64,000 nt of DNA from Lachnoclostridium sp. An169 (GCF_002160525.1 NZ_NFKT01000004.1:1-64000); one strand, 5' to 3'; positions 8,954 to 18,162 are shown, counted from the stretch's first letter. The notes: a model not told the origin generated them from the sequence alone. Program-made: numbers and translations.

Positions 8954-9631
8954 TCAGATATTTTTCTGCAGCCGGTTCTGCTGTCTCTGCGGCAGCCGTA
9001 TGGAGTAGTCCGTCTTCCCTGCATAGACTGCCAGATAAACTGCCCCGTAGAGCGCGATGCCGCAGAGCACGTCAAAGACAGAGTGCTGCTTTAAGAACAT
9101 CGTTGAGAGCACGATGGTCAGGGCGAGGAACCAGGAAGCCAGGCACAGAATCCGGTGCTTCCTCAGGCTTTCGCACCCACCGATGGCAGCGGCCGCAGCC
9201 AGGGAGTTAAATACATGGATACTCGGAAGAATATTGGTGGGAGTGTCGATCTGATACAGGATCCGCACCATTTCCGTAAAGATATTCCCGTCTGCCGTCA
9301 GTGCGGGACGGAGGTCATGCCCGTTGGGATACAGCCAGGACACCAGAAGAAACAGCGTCATTCCGACACCGAGGGATGCCATGAACTGCCAGTATTCCCG
9401 GGTATTTTTCTCAAAACAGGAAAAATAGATCACGGTAGCTGCCACATAAAAGAACCAGAGTACATAGGGAATAATGAAATATTCGCAGAACGGGATCCTG
9501 TCGTCCAGTGACGTGTGGATGATGTGTATTCCGCCGTTTCAGCGCATTTCTAGAAGCCTGAAAGCAAGCAGATAGAAGATGAGATAGCTGATGATCAGCA
9601 GGGGATGTTTTTTCTCAAAGTATTTTTTCAT
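8954..9631 (-). pseudogene. PAP2-family phosphatase gene interrupted by an in-frame TGA
   Basis: From the ATG at 9631 (preceded by AGGAAGG) a 30-codon N-terminus with one membrane helix ends at TGA (9541-9539). The same frame continues without another stop to 8954. The continuation begins NGGIHIIHTSLDDRIPFCEY, runs on into FIIPYVLWFFY, and later carries LPSIHVFNS and STMFLKQHSVFDVLCG, the second and third PAP2 phosphatase motifs. Conservation just after the stop shows that the break lies inside the protein. A one-base change (TGG to TGA) would explain it. A shorter product starting at GTG 9445 would lack the first helices. TGA is a normal stop elsewhere here (for example at 5541), so readthrough is unlikely. 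Sequencing error is the other explanation. Confidence 0.75.
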
Positions 9632-9746
9632 AGTCTGTAACCTTCCTCTCTAATTATCTTATCTGATATCTGTAGGATAGCAGAGGAAGGTTACATTTCA
9701 GGCGCATGGAAGGTTACAGTATTGAAACATAATATGAAATTTAGAG

Positions 9747-9775
9747 TTGAAAACGATTCTCAATTATGTTATTAT
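9747..9775 (+). promoter_or_regulatory. Promoter with Fur-like inverted repeat over the -35 box
   Basis: TTGAAA (9747-9752), 17 bp, TATTAT (9770-9775) form a plausible sigma-A promoter. The segment TTGAAAACGATTCTCAA (9747-9763) is a 7-3-7 inverted repeat with one mismatch per arm, close in form to Fur boxes (TGATAAT/ATTATCA type). A second short dyad, TTGA-AACTA-TCAA, lies at 9789-9801. The remainder of 9632-9835 holds no gene. The Fur assignment is inferred from the pattern. Confidence 0.5.
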
Positions 9776-9835
9776 ACCCGTTGGTTAGTTGAAACTATCA
9801 ATGGTAAGACGTATACAACGATAAGGAGAAGGTGT

Positions 9836-10222
9836 ATGAAAACAAATCCATTTAAAATTCTCTGGCTGGCAGCTGCATTTCTGTTTCTCGGGATCGGGGC
9901 AGTGGGAGTGATCCTTCCGGTGCTGCCGACAACGCCCTTTCTTCTGCTCGCATCTTTCTGCTTTGCGAAGGGCTCGAAGCGGTTCCACAACTGGTTTATG
10001 GGAACGAAACTCTATAGAAACCATCTGGACAGTTTCGTAAAGAACCGGTCCATGACGCTCAAGACGAAGCTGTGCATTCTGCTTCCCGCCTCGGCGATGC
10101 TGATCTGCGCATTCCTGCTCATGCAGAATCTTCCGGGACGGATCTTTATTATCTGCCTGATCATCTTCAAGTATGTCTACTTCTTTACAAAGATCCGGAC
10201 GATTCAGCCGGAGGCGGCGTGA
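9836..10222 (+). CDS. ybaN: YbaN-family (DUF454) inner membrane protein
   Basis: A 128-residue protein with two N-terminal helices and a C-terminal hydrophobic segment. The DUF454 signature GIGAVGVILPVLPTTPFLLLASFCFAKGS is near residue 17, followed by RFHNWFMGTKLYRNHLDSF. Family members are small membrane proteins of unknown function. The ATG at 9836 is chosen for its AAGGAG site and family N-terminus. It is the first gene of a four-gene unit with the YgbA-like protein and two ABC half-transporters, which suggests a helper role in transport or in the stress response that induces the operon. Confidence 0.85.
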   Translation: MKTNPFKILWLAAAFLFLGIGAVGVILPVLPTTPFLLLASFCFAKGSKRFHNWFMGTKLYRNHLDSFVKNRSMTLKTKLCILLPASAMLICAFLLMQNLPGRIFIICLIIFKYVYFFTKIRTIQPEAA

Positions 10223-10282
10223 GCAGGGGCAAAAAGAGGCAGATGACACCTGCAATTTTATGATTCTGGGAGAAATGATGCG

Positions 10283-10723
10283 ATGAAAAGAGATGGAACT
10301 CCGGGAAAGGCTCCGGAGAGGAAAACCGCAGGAAAGCGGGAGAAGGAAAAACAGGTGATGGAGCTGATGATCCGGCTGTACTGCAGAAAGAACCACGGAG
10401 AGCGGCGCAAGAAGGAACTATACAGTTTGGGCAGTGCAGAAGTTCCCGGTCACGGGCAGACAGGAGATGAGCTTTGCAGCGAGTGCCGGGCGCTTCGGGA
10501 TTATGCCATGCTGCGCATCGAGAAGTGTCCGTTCATGGAGACGAAGACATTCTGCAGCAACTGCCGGGTACACTGCTACAGGGCTGAGATGAGGGAGAAG
10601 ATCCGGGAAGTGATGCGTTTTTCCGGACCCCGGATGATTTTTTACCATCCGGTTATGGCGGTCCGCCATGTGGTCAGTTCCATACGGGAAAAGAAGAGAA
10701 TGGAAAGGGAAGAAAGACAATGA
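10283..10723 (+). CDS. YgbA-like (nitrous oxide-stimulated promoter family) protein
   Basis: A 146-residue basic, cytosolic protein with the family's cysteine pattern: LYCRKNH, DELCSECRALRDYAMLRIEKCPF and KTFCSNCRVHCYRAEMREKIREVMRFSGPRM. The ending MIFYHPVMAVRHV is also characteristic. In E. coli, ygbA belongs to the NsrR nitric-oxide regulon; the biochemical role is not known. The paired cysteines could bind a metal or Fe-S cluster (inference). It overlaps the downstream ABC gene by 4 bp (ATGA), which implies coupled translation. Together with a Fur-like box upstream this hints at iron or nitrosative stress. Confidence 0.8.
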   Translation: MKRDGTPGKAPERKTAGKREKEKQVMELMIRLYCRKNHGERRKKELYSLGSAEVPGHGQTGDELCSECRALRDYAMLRIEKCPFMETKTFCSNCRVHCYRAEMREKIREVMRFSGPRMIFYHPVMAVRHVVSSIREKKRMEREERQ

Positions 10724-12462
10724 TTAAACCAAGACTGATGAAGCTGATGAAAGGTTCCGGCAAATATATCGCCGCCAATATCTTCTGGCAGTGGGTAGCG
10801 CTGCTGTTTCAGATCGCCTCGGTGATTTCCGCCGGAGTTCTGATTCAGGAACTGTTTGAAGGTTGGATAAGGCAGGAGACATTTTTAACGACGGCAGGCA
10901 TCGTACTGGCGTCCATTGTTATGCGGTTTGTCTGTGAGAAGCAGGCTGCGCGGGCGTCCTACCGTGCTAGTGCGGACGTGAAGCTCATCCTGCGGAAACA
11001 GATCTATGAGAAACTGCTCCGGCTGGGAGCTTCCTATAAGGAAAAGGTGCCCACTTCCGAGGTGGTGCAGGTCTCGGCAGAGGGCGTGGAGCAGCTAGAA
11101 GTGTATTATGGGAAATATCTGCCTCAGCTTTTCTACAGCCTGCTTGCCCCGGTTACGCTTTTCCTTGTGCTCTCCCCGGTCAGCATGAAGGCGTGCATCG
11201 TCCTTCTTGTCTGTGTGCCGCTGATCCCGGTGTCGATCGTGGCTGTGCAGAAGTTTGCCAAACGGCTGCTGAACAAATACTGGGGGATCTATACGGAACT
11301 GGGCGACAGCTTCCTTGAGAATCTGCAGGGACTGACCACGCTGAAGATCTATCAGGCGGACGGAATGAAAGCGGTGGAGATGGATGAGGAATCCGAGCGG
11401 TTCCGTAAGATCACCATGAAAGTGCTGACCATGCAGCTCAACTCCGTGAGCGTCATGGATATTGTGGCGTACGGCGGCGCGGCGGTGGGAATGATCGTCA
11501 CGGTGCGGGAGTTCCTGGCGGGAAATGTAAGTCTTGCCGGAGCATTTGCCATTATCCTTCTGGCGGCGGAGTTCTTTATCCCTCTGCGGCTTCTGGGATC
11601 TTTCTTTCACATTGCCATGAACGGCATGTCGGCAAGCGACAAGATCTTCCGGATCCTGGACATGGAAGAACCCGTTACACTGTCCGGTGCCGAGCACAAC
11701 ATGCAGAAAGGTACCGGGTCCGGTCTGAGCGTGAGCCTCTCCCACGTGGGATTCTCCTATGAACCGGAGCGTGCAGTGCTTGAGGATATTACGCTGGATA
11801 TTCCGGCGGGAAGCTTTGTCTCCCTGGTGGGAGTATCCGGATGCGGAAAGAGCACCATCGCCTCACTTGTGACCGGGCGGAACAGGGGATTTACCGGAGA
11901 GATCCTTATCAACGGAGTTCCCATCGGGGAGATACGGGAGACGGAACTGATGAAGAAGATCACCCTGGTCCGTCACAACAGCTGTCTGTTTAAAGGGACA
12001 GTGGAAGAGAACCTGAGAATGGCAAAACCGGACGCTACGGCAGAAGAGATGGAGCGGGTTTTAAAAGAAGTAAATCTCTACGGATTTCTTTCCTCACAGG
12101 AAGGACTTTCCACCCGTCTGGAGGAGCAGGGGAGCAATCTGTCTGGCGGACAGAAGCAGCGGCTTGCCATTGCCAGGGCGCTTCTGCATGAGAGCCCCAT
12201 GTATATTTTTGATGAGGCGGCGTCCAATATTGATGTGGAGAGCGAGGAGCAGATCATGCAGGTGATCCGGAATCTTGCCCGCACAAAGACGGTCCTCTTT
12301 ATCTCGCACCGGCTTGCCAACGCGGTAGAGAGCAACTGCATTTACATGCTTGAGAAAGGCAGGATCACGGAGAGCGGGACCCATGAGGAACTGATGAAAA
12401 AAGGCGGAGGCTATGCCGGGCTGTACCGCAGGCAGGAAGAATTACAGGAGGTGAGAGCATAA
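10720..12462 (+). CDS. ABC half-transporter, CydD-like (membrane plus ATPase domains), degenerate Q-loop
   Basis: A 580-residue fusion of six membrane helices (about 15-310) and a nucleotide-binding domain (about 335-575). Walker A is GVSGCGKST, the signature is LSGGQKQRLAIARAL, Walker B is MYIFDEAASNID and the switch histidine is in FISHRLAN. The Q-loop position reads LVRHNSCLF, so the usual Gln appears to be His, and the D-loop is DEAASNID instead of DEPTSNLD. Such asymmetry is common in heterodimeric exporters with one weak ATP site. The partner gene begins at its stop codon (1-bp overlap). Family neighbours include CydDC thiol exporters and siderophore or heme exporters; the substrate is unknown. 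Confidence 0.85.
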   Translation: MIKPRLMKLMKGSGKYIAANIFWQWVALLFQIASVISAGVLIQELFEGWIRQETFLTTAGIVLASIVMRFVCEKQAARASYRASADVKLILRKQIYEKLLRLGASYKEKVPTSEVVQVSAEGVEQLEVYYGKYLPQLFYSLLAPVTLFLVLSPVSMKACIVLLVCVPLIPVSIVAVQKFAKRLLNKYWGIYTELGDSFLENLQGLTTLKIYQADGMKAVEMDEESERFRKITMKVLTMQLNSVSVMDIVAYGGAAVGMIVTVREFLAGNVSLAGAFAIILLAAEFFIPLRLLGSFFHIAMNGMSASDKIFRILDMEEPVTLSGAEHNMQKGTGSGLSVSLSHVGFSYEPERAVLEDITLDIPAGSFVSLVGVSGCGKSTIASLVTGRNRGFTGEILINGVPIGEIRETELMKKITLVRHNSCLFKGTVEENLRMAKPDATAEEMERVLKEVNLYGFLSSQEGLSTRLEEQGSNLSGGQKQRLAIARALLHESPMYIFDEAASNIDVESEEQIMQVIRNLARTKTVLFISHRLANAVESNCIYMLEKGRITESGTHEELMKKGGGYAGLYRRQEELQEVRA

Positions 12463-14132
12463 TGGAAAAGAACAGGAAACGAAGAAGCGGAATCCGGATT
12501 ATGGGGAAACTGATCGGGCTGGTGAGACCTCTGCTGCATGTGATGGCAGCGGCGGTGATCCTTGGAGTTGCGGGATATCTCTGTGCCATTTTCCTGACGG
12601 CTCTGGCAGGTGCGGGTCTTTTAAACGTCATGGGACTGTGGGAGAAAGCATCGCTTACGACCGTGTTCGTCTGTCTTGCGGCAGCGGCGGTTCTGAGGGG
12701 CGTGCTGCACTACGGGGAGCAGGCCTGCAACCACTATATCGCTTTCAAGCTTCTGGCACTGATCCGTCACAAAGTGTTCGCGGTGCTGCGGAAGCTCTGC
12801 CCGGCAAAACTGGACGGCAGGGACAAGGGAAATCTGATCTCGATCATCACCTCGGACATCGAGCTTCTGGAAGTATTCTATGCCCACACGATCTCTCCCA
12901 TCATGATCGCGGTTTTTACCTCACTGATCATGGAAATCTTTTTCTTTCATTACCATGTTCTTGCCGGTCTGTTTGCACTGGCGGGATATGTGGCGGTGGG
13001 AGTGATCGTCCCGGTGTGGAACTCCGGGAGAGGCGCGTCCTGCGGCATGGAGTTCCGGGAGTGTTTCGGGGATCTGAACAGCTTCGTCCTGGAGAGTCTC
13101 CGGGGGCTGGATGAGACGATCCAGTACCAGAGGGGAAAAGATCGGGAAGAGGAAATGGTAAAAAAGAGCAGGCAGCTTGACAGAAAGCAGAAGATCATGA
13201 AGGATCTGGAAGGAACCCAGAGGGGAGTCACCAATACACTGATACTCCTGTTCTCCTTCGGAATGCTGTTCCTGACGGCATATCTCTGTATGCAGGGACA
13301 GCTCTCTTTTGAGGGGGCATTTCTGTGTACCATCCTTATGATGGGATCCTTCGGACCGGTGACCGCCCTTTCCGGCCTGTCCAACAATCTGATGCAGACC
13401 CTGGCAAGCGGCGAGAGAGTTCTGTCACTTCTCGAGGAGGAACCACAGATAGGGGAGGTGAGCGGTCAGGAGCATGCAGAATTCGGAGATGTGAGCTGCA
13501 GCAACCTTGATTTCGCCTATGAGGATGAGCAGATTTTAAAAGATTATTCCATCCGGATTCCCAAAGGGTCCAGAATCGGCATCCACGGACGCAGCGGGTC
13601 GGGAAAATCCACGCTGTTAAAACTTCTCATGCGTTTCTATGATCCTCAGCGGGGAGAGATCTCCATCGGGGAAAGAGGGCTTGTGTCGGTGAATACGAAA
13701 GAACTGCGGGAGATGGAGAGCTATGTGACACAGGAGACAGACCTGTTTCACGATTCCATTGCAAATAATATCGCGGTGGCAAAACCGGGAGCGTCCCGGG
13801 AGGAGATCGAGGAGGCGGCGAAAAAGGCAGCTCTGCATGAATTTATCCTTTCTCTTCCCAAGGGATATGACACGCAGGTGGGAGAGCTGGGGGATACCCT
13901 TTCCGGCGGCGAGCGGCAGCGGATCGGGATCGCCCGGGCGTTTCTCCACGATGCGCCCATGCTCCTTCTGGATGAGCCCACCAGTAACCTGGATTCCCTG
14001 AACGAGGGGATTATTCTCAAGTCCATCCGGGAGACATGCCAGGATAAGACCGTAGTGATCGTATCCCACCGGGAGTCAACCATGGCGGCGGCAGAGAAGA
14101 TCTATGAGATGGAGAACGGAAGGCTTTCGTAG
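12462..14132 (+). CDS. ABC half-transporter, CydC-like (membrane plus ATPase domains)
   Basis: A 556-residue exporter half with six helices (about 20-310) and an ATPase domain with canonical Walker A GRSGSGKST, Q-loop TQETDLF, signature LSGGERQRIGIARAF, Walker B MLLLDEPTSNLD and switch histidine VSHRES. All catalytic residues are present, so in the heterodimer with the preceding half-transporter it would supply the complete site elements. It starts at the last base of the preceding stop codon. It is the last gene of the operon; no clear intrinsic terminator is visible in 14133-14244. Confidence 0.87.
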   Translation: MEKNRKRRSGIRIMGKLIGLVRPLLHVMAAAVILGVAGYLCAIFLTALAGAGLLNVMGLWEKASLTTVFVCLAAAAVLRGVLHYGEQACNHYIAFKLLALIRHKVFAVLRKLCPAKLDGRDKGNLISIITSDIELLEVFYAHTISPIMIAVFTSLIMEIFFFHYHVLAGLFALAGYVAVGVIVPVWNSGRGASCGMEFRECFGDLNSFVLESLRGLDETIQYQRGKDREEEMVKKSRQLDRKQKIMKDLEGTQRGVTNTLILLFSFGMLFLTAYLCMQGQLSFEGAFLCTILMMGSFGPVTALSGLSNNLMQTLASGERVLSLLEEEPQIGEVSGQEHAEFGDVSCSNLDFAYEDEQILKDYSIRIPKGSRIGIHGRSGSGKSTLLKLLMRFYDPQRGEISIGERGLVSVNTKELREMESYVTQETDLFHDSIANNIAVAKPGASREEIEEAAKKAALHEFILSLPKGYDTQVGELGDTLSGGERQRIGIARAFLHDAPMLLLDEPTSNLDSLNEGIILKSIRETCQDKTVVIVSHRESTMAAAEKIYEMENGRLS

Positions 14133-14244
14133 GAGTAATTCTTAAGACTTCATTAATTTAAACTTATGCTTTTCGAGTATCTATTGACCCGTATGGAGAC
14201 GGATGCTATCTTAAAGTCAGAACAATAATAAGAGGGTCAATTCT

Positions 14245-15723
14245 ATGCAGAAGATAAGTATGAATAAGAGAACAAGGGGAACAGTAAGAAAGAGTACAGG
14301 AAGAAAAATATACAGCGGTCGCGGGAGCAGAAATACCCGGCGGAGACTGATGAAAATCGCGCTGGTGATTCTCATACCGCTTCTGGTAGTGCTGGGCGGT
14401 GCGCTGCTGTTTATGAAGCTGCACCCGCTGATTCTGAAAAATGAGGTGGTGGAGCAGGAGCTGAAGGAAGATTTCCATCCCATGCAGAATATCGGCTTTG
14501 TGTTCGGAGGAAAGATAAGCCAGGTGTCTGTGGAAGGGAATGTAGATCTCACAAAACCCGGGGACTATACGCTGACCTACCGGTTCCACAACTATGAGAA
14601 GCAGGCGGTTGTGAAGGTGCGGGATACGAAGCCGCCGGTTCTTGCAGTGAAGCCTTACACTGCTGATCTGACGGAAGAGATTACGCCGGAACTGTTTGTG
14701 GAGTCGGTGGAAGATGCGTCTGAGGTGACATTAAAGTTTGTGAATCCTCAGACCTGGGATCAGCCGGATACATATGATGTCGAAGTTGCGGCTGTGGATT
14801 CCGCCGGAAATGAGACCGTGGAGAAGACCACTTTGACCCGGGTGAAGGATGAAACCGGACCGGAGATCAGCGGAACAGACGATGTGGAGATTCTCCAGGG
14901 AAAGACGTTTGATTTCCAGAATGGTGTGACCTGTACAGATGACATGGATCCGAATCCGGTCCTGGAGGTCAATACAGACCAGGTGGATCTGAATACGCCG
15001 GGCACTTACAAGGCGGTCTATACAGCGAAGGACCGCTCCGGCAATGTGACAACGGTTGAGCGGAAAGTGACGGTGGATAAGAATGAAGAGTACGACCAGA
15101 AGATCGTTTACCTGACATTTGACGACGGACCGTCAGAGAATACGGGAAAGATCCTGGATATTCTGAACCAGTACGGCGTCAAGGCGACATTTTTCGTTAC
15201 CGGTAACAACCAGAAGTATGATTCCATGATCACCCGCGCCTATAAGGAAGGACATTCCATAGGACTGCATACATACACACACGATTATCCGGAAGTATAT
15301 GCATCGGAAGAGGCATATTTCAATGATCTTCAGAAGATATCCGACCTGGTGGAAAGCCTGACCGGAGAGAAGTCGCGGATCATCCGTTTCCCGGGAGGGT
15401 CGAGCAACACGAAGAGTGCCAATTATGTGCCGGGGCTGATGACTTCGCTTGTAAAGAAAGTGCAGGAGAAGGGATACCAGTACTTTGACTGGAACTGTGA
15501 TTCCACAGATGCAACGGGCAACAACGTGGCAGTGGAGAAACTGGTGGCTAACGCCACATCCTGTTCGAAGCAGCATATCAACATTCTGATGCATGACACG
15601 GACGCAAAGGATACGACTGTGGAGGCGCTGCCGCAGATCATTGAATATTACAGGGATAAAGGATATACATTTAAGGCGATCACAGTGGATTCTTTTGCAC
15701 CCCACCATAAGGTGAACAACTGA
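14245..15723 (+). CDS. Membrane-anchored polysaccharide deacetylase with Ig-like domains
   Basis: A 492-residue protein. A basic cytosolic N-terminus (Arg/Lys-rich, about 1-35) precedes one membrane helix (about 36-57). Two or three immunoglobulin-like beta domains follow (about 80-280, with repeated phrases such as PGDYTLTY and PGTYKAVYTAKDRSGN). A C-terminal NodB domain has TFDDGP (about 290), HTYTH and RFPGGSSNT motifs, and a late LMHDT. These are the metal-binding and catalytic elements of carbohydrate esterase family 4. It most likely removes N-acetyl groups from peptidoglycan outside the cell (PgdA-like), which protects against lysozyme. It stands alone between the ABC operon and the SMR gene. 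Confidence 0.88.
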   Translation: MQKISMNKRTRGTVRKSTGRKIYSGRGSRNTRRRLMKIALVILIPLLVVLGGALLFMKLHPLILKNEVVEQELKEDFHPMQNIGFVFGGKISQVSVEGNVDLTKPGDYTLTYRFHNYEKQAVVKVRDTKPPVLAVKPYTADLTEEITPELFVESVEDASEVTLKFVNPQTWDQPDTYDVEVAAVDSAGNETVEKTTLTRVKDETGPEISGTDDVEILQGKTFDFQNGVTCTDDMDPNPVLEVNTDQVDLNTPGTYKAVYTAKDRSGNVTTVERKVTVDKNEEYDQKIVYLTFDDGPSENTGKILDILNQYGVKATFFVTGNNQKYDSMITRAYKEGHSIGLHTYTHDYPEVYASEEAYFNDLQKISDLVESLTGEKSRIIRFPGGSSNTKSANYVPGLMTSLVKKVQEKGYQYFDWNCDSTDATGNNVAVEKLVANATSCSKQHINILMHDTDAKDTTVEALPQIIEYYRDKGYTFKAITVDSFAPHHKVNN

Positions 15724-15735
15724 ACCGGTACTCTC

Positions 15736-15764
15736 TTGACGGAAATACGCCGATCCGTTAGAAT
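15736..15764 (+). promoter_or_regulatory. Promoter of the SMR gene
   Basis: TTGACG at 15736-15741, 17-bp spacer, TAGAAT at 15759-15764. The roughly 60-nt leader that follows shows no guanidine-riboswitch feature I can recognise. Confidence 0.7.
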
Positions 15765-15829
15765 ATGCCTTGGAAAAGCTGCAGTATCAGCTTTATTTCA
15801 GCGGTTTATAAAAAGGAGAGTGCGTACAT

Positions 15830-16159
15830 ATGATGTTGTCTTACGGTTTTCTGGCAGCGGCGATCGTGCTGGAGCTGATCGCCACGTCAGTCCTGAAATA
15901 TACGGAAGGATTCACAAAGCTTTATCCCACGATCGGTTGCATTATTCTGTATATTCTGTGCTTTTTCTGCCTGGCGAGGGCGCTGATGAAGATGAATCTG
16001 GGAATTGCCTACGCCACCTGGTGCGGCGTAGGCATTGTGGTATCGACACTGGTTTCCGTATTTATCTATAAAGAAGGAATTTCCTTCCTGGGCGTAATCG
16101 GAATCATTCTGATTGTGGCAGGATGCGTGATCCTGAATCTTTACGGCACAGCTCACTGA
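15830..16159 (+). CDS. Small multidrug resistance (SMR) efflux protein, EmrE/QacE type
   Basis: A 109-residue protein with four membrane helices. The conserved membrane glutamate is in VLELIATSVLKYTEGF (helix 1, about residue 15), and GIAYATWCGVGIVVSTLVS matches helix 3 of EmrE almost position for position. SMR proteins act as antiparallel dimers that exchange protons for organic cations. A single gene, as here, points to a dual-topology homodimer. The start could be either of two consecutive ATGs (15830 or 15833); AAAGGAGAG lies upstream. Confidence 0.9.
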   Translation: MMLSYGFLAAAIVLELIATSVLKYTEGFTKLYPTIGCIILYILCFFCLARALMKMNLGIAYATWCGVGIVVSTLVSVFIYKEGISFLGVIGIILIVAGCVILNLYGTAH

Positions 16160-16227
16160 GTGCCGGGCTGAATCGGCGGGCGGCACGAGCAGATTAACGT
16201 CGAGTGCAGCGGAAAGGCGGCGGGGCA

Positions 16228-18162
16228 TCAGTGCTCCGCCATTTTTGCGTGCCGCTGCTTCCAGGTGAGCAGGAAAGCGGAGTTGACGATGACAAGCACC
16301 GAGCCTGCATTGTGGACAAGGGCTCCCACTACAGGATTTAAAATACCGGTAATCGCAAGGATGATTGCGACGAAATTCAGGGTCATGGAAAATGTCAAAT
16401 TGATCCGGATCGTCGTCATCATCCTTTTTGCAAGTCGGAGAAGGTGGGGAAGCTCCCGGATATCATCGTTGACGAGGGCAATGTCCGCGGCATCCACGGC
16501 GATATCGCTTCCGATTCCGCCCATGGCGATGCCCACAAATGCTTTCCGCAGCGCCGGCGCGTCGTTGATCCCGTCGCCGATCATGCATACCTGACGGTTA
16601 TTTTTCTGGTCTTCGTCAATCCATTTCAGTTTGTCTTCCGGGAGACAGTCTGCATGTACCTGGCTGATGTGGAGCTGCTCTGCAATGTGCCGCGCCGCAT
16701 TTTCGTGGTCTCCGGTAAGGAGCACCGGTGTGACGCCTGTCCGGATGACTTCATCGATCGTCGATGCGGCGTCCTCCCGCAGCGTATCGGAGAGGGCGAT
16801 AAATCCGGCAGGCTGCTGATCCACAGCGATGTAGATCACCGTACAGCCGTCCTGCAGGCAGGAGGCGGCAGCGGTTTTGACGGAATCCGGCAGCAGGACC
16901 CCATGTTCCCGGAAAAGCTCCGGATTGCCCGCAAGGATGGCATGCCCTTCGGCGACAGCCTGAACTCCCCGCCCGGGAAGCATGTGGAATTCTTCCGGGG
17001 ATCCGGGAGTCTCGCCGTTCTCTTTTTTATAGCACTGTACGATGGCTTTCCCCAGGGGATGTTCCGAATTCTGTTCAGAACATGCGGTATACCGGTAGAG
17101 CTGCGCCTCGGAAATGCCGGGAAGGAAGCTTTTTACCGCAGTAACCCGTGGAGTTCCGTATGTAAGAGTTCCGGTTTTGTCAAATGTGATATCGCTGACG
17201 GTGGCAAGCCGTTCCAGGGCGTCGCCCTCACGCACGAGAAACCCGTGCTTCGTGGCATTTCCGATTGCCGCCATGATGGCGGTAGGCGTGGCCAGGACAA
17301 GCGCGCAGGGGCAGAAAACTACGAGGATGGTGACAGCGCGGATGATCTCTCCGGTGACCAGCCAGGTCAGGGCAGCAGCCGAGAGGGCGATGAGCACGAT
17401 CCAGGTTGCCCATCGGTCCGCGATTCCTACGATTTTCGCCTTTCCAGCGTCTGCAGACTGGACGAGGCGGATCATGCGCTGGATGGAACTGTCCTCGCCG
17501 ACCTTGACCGCTTCCATCTCAAATGCGCCGAACTGGTTGAATGTGCCGCTTGATACTTCATCGCCCGGTCCTTTGTCAACAGGCAGGGACTCCCCGGTCA
17601 TGACAGCCTGGTTGACCGAGGTTTCCCCGGTGAGGATTACGCCGTCCACGGGAATAGTCTCTCCGGGATGCACGCGCAGACGGTCGCCGACCTGTACCTC
17701 TTCCGCGGGGATGATCTCTTCCTTGGTACTGACGGATGTGCCGGACGCCGGGGATGCTGTAGAAATGGAACTTTTTGTGATCCGCCGGGCAGTCCGGGGA
17801 GTGAGATGGACAAGCTTCTCAATGCCTGCCCGCGCCTTTGCCACCGTCAATTCCTCAAGAAGCCCTCCCAACTGCATGATAAAGGCGACTTCTCCGGCGG
17901 CAAAGTCTTCCCCGATGATCACCGAGGCAATCAGGGCGATAGACACCAGTACGTCAGCTTTGATATCAAAGGCGGTGACCAGACCGATGACTGCTTCCAG
18001 GATAATCGGGATCCCGCACAGAATGATGGCAATCCACGCCATGTCAAAGGGGAAAGGGGAGAGTCCGGCAATGCTTGCAAGAAGGGCGGCGCCGGATATG
18101 ACGAGAAATGCAATGTCCCGTTTCGTCCCGCCCCATTCCAGAAGTTCTTCCAGTTTCTTCAT
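16228..18162 (-). CDS. Heavy-metal translocating P1B-type ATPase without N-terminal metal-binding domain
   Basis: A 644-residue pump with all P-type motifs: TGES (about 190), membrane metal site CPC (about 284-286), phosphorylation site FDKTGTLT (Asp about 328), SEHPLGKA nucleotide-site motif and GDGINDAPAL. The N-terminus has no HMA (GMTCxxC) domain, and there is a Ser/Thr-rich insertion around residues 130-145. The CPC motif fits Cu(I), Zn or Cd transport. Regulation by the CsoR protein at 18452-18727, inferred from two CsoR-type boxes in the promoter, favours copper. I start at 18162 because GGAG precedes it; an ATG 12 bp upstream would overlap that site. Confidence 0.9.
   Translation of the reverse strand: MKKLEELLEWGGTKRDIAFLVISGAALLASIAGLSPFPFDMAWIAIILCGIPIILEAVIGLVTAFDIKADVLVSIALIASVIIGEDFAAGEVAFIMQLGGLLEELTVAKARAGIEKLVHLTPRTARRITKSSISTASPASGTSVSTKEEIIPAEEVQVGDRLRVHPGETIPVDGVILTGETSVNQAVMTGESLPVDKGPGDEVSSGTFNQFGAFEMEAVKVGEDSSIQRMIRLVQSADAGKAKIVGIADRWATWIVLIALSAAALTWLVTGEIIRAVTILVVFCPCALVLATPTAIMAAIGNATKHGFLVREGDALERLATVSDITFDKTGTLTYGTPRVTAVKSFLPGISEAQLYRYTACSEQNSEHPLGKAIVQCYKKENGETPGSPEEFHMLPGRGVQAVAEGHAILAGNPELFREHGVLLPDSVKTAAASCLQDGCTVIYIAVDQQPAGFIALSDTLREDAASTIDEVIRTGVTPVLLTGDHENAARHIAEQLHISQVHADCLPEDKLKWIDEDQKNNRQVCMIGDGINDAPALRKAFVGIAMGGIGSDIAVDAADIALVNDDIRELPHLLRLAKRMMTTIRINLTFSMTLNFVAIILAITGILNPVVGALVHNAGSVLVIVNSAFLLTWKQRHAKMAEH

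Noticed and set aside
9539-9541. TGA as selenocysteine or recoded tryptophan codon
   Set aside because: No selenocysteine insertion hairpin is apparent after it, PAP2 proteins have no Sec there, and TGA ends several intact genes in the window.
15765-15829. Guanidine riboswitch ahead of the SMR gene
   Set aside because: The leader is only about 60 nt and shows neither the paired ACGR hairpins of the mini-ykkC type nor the ykkC core.
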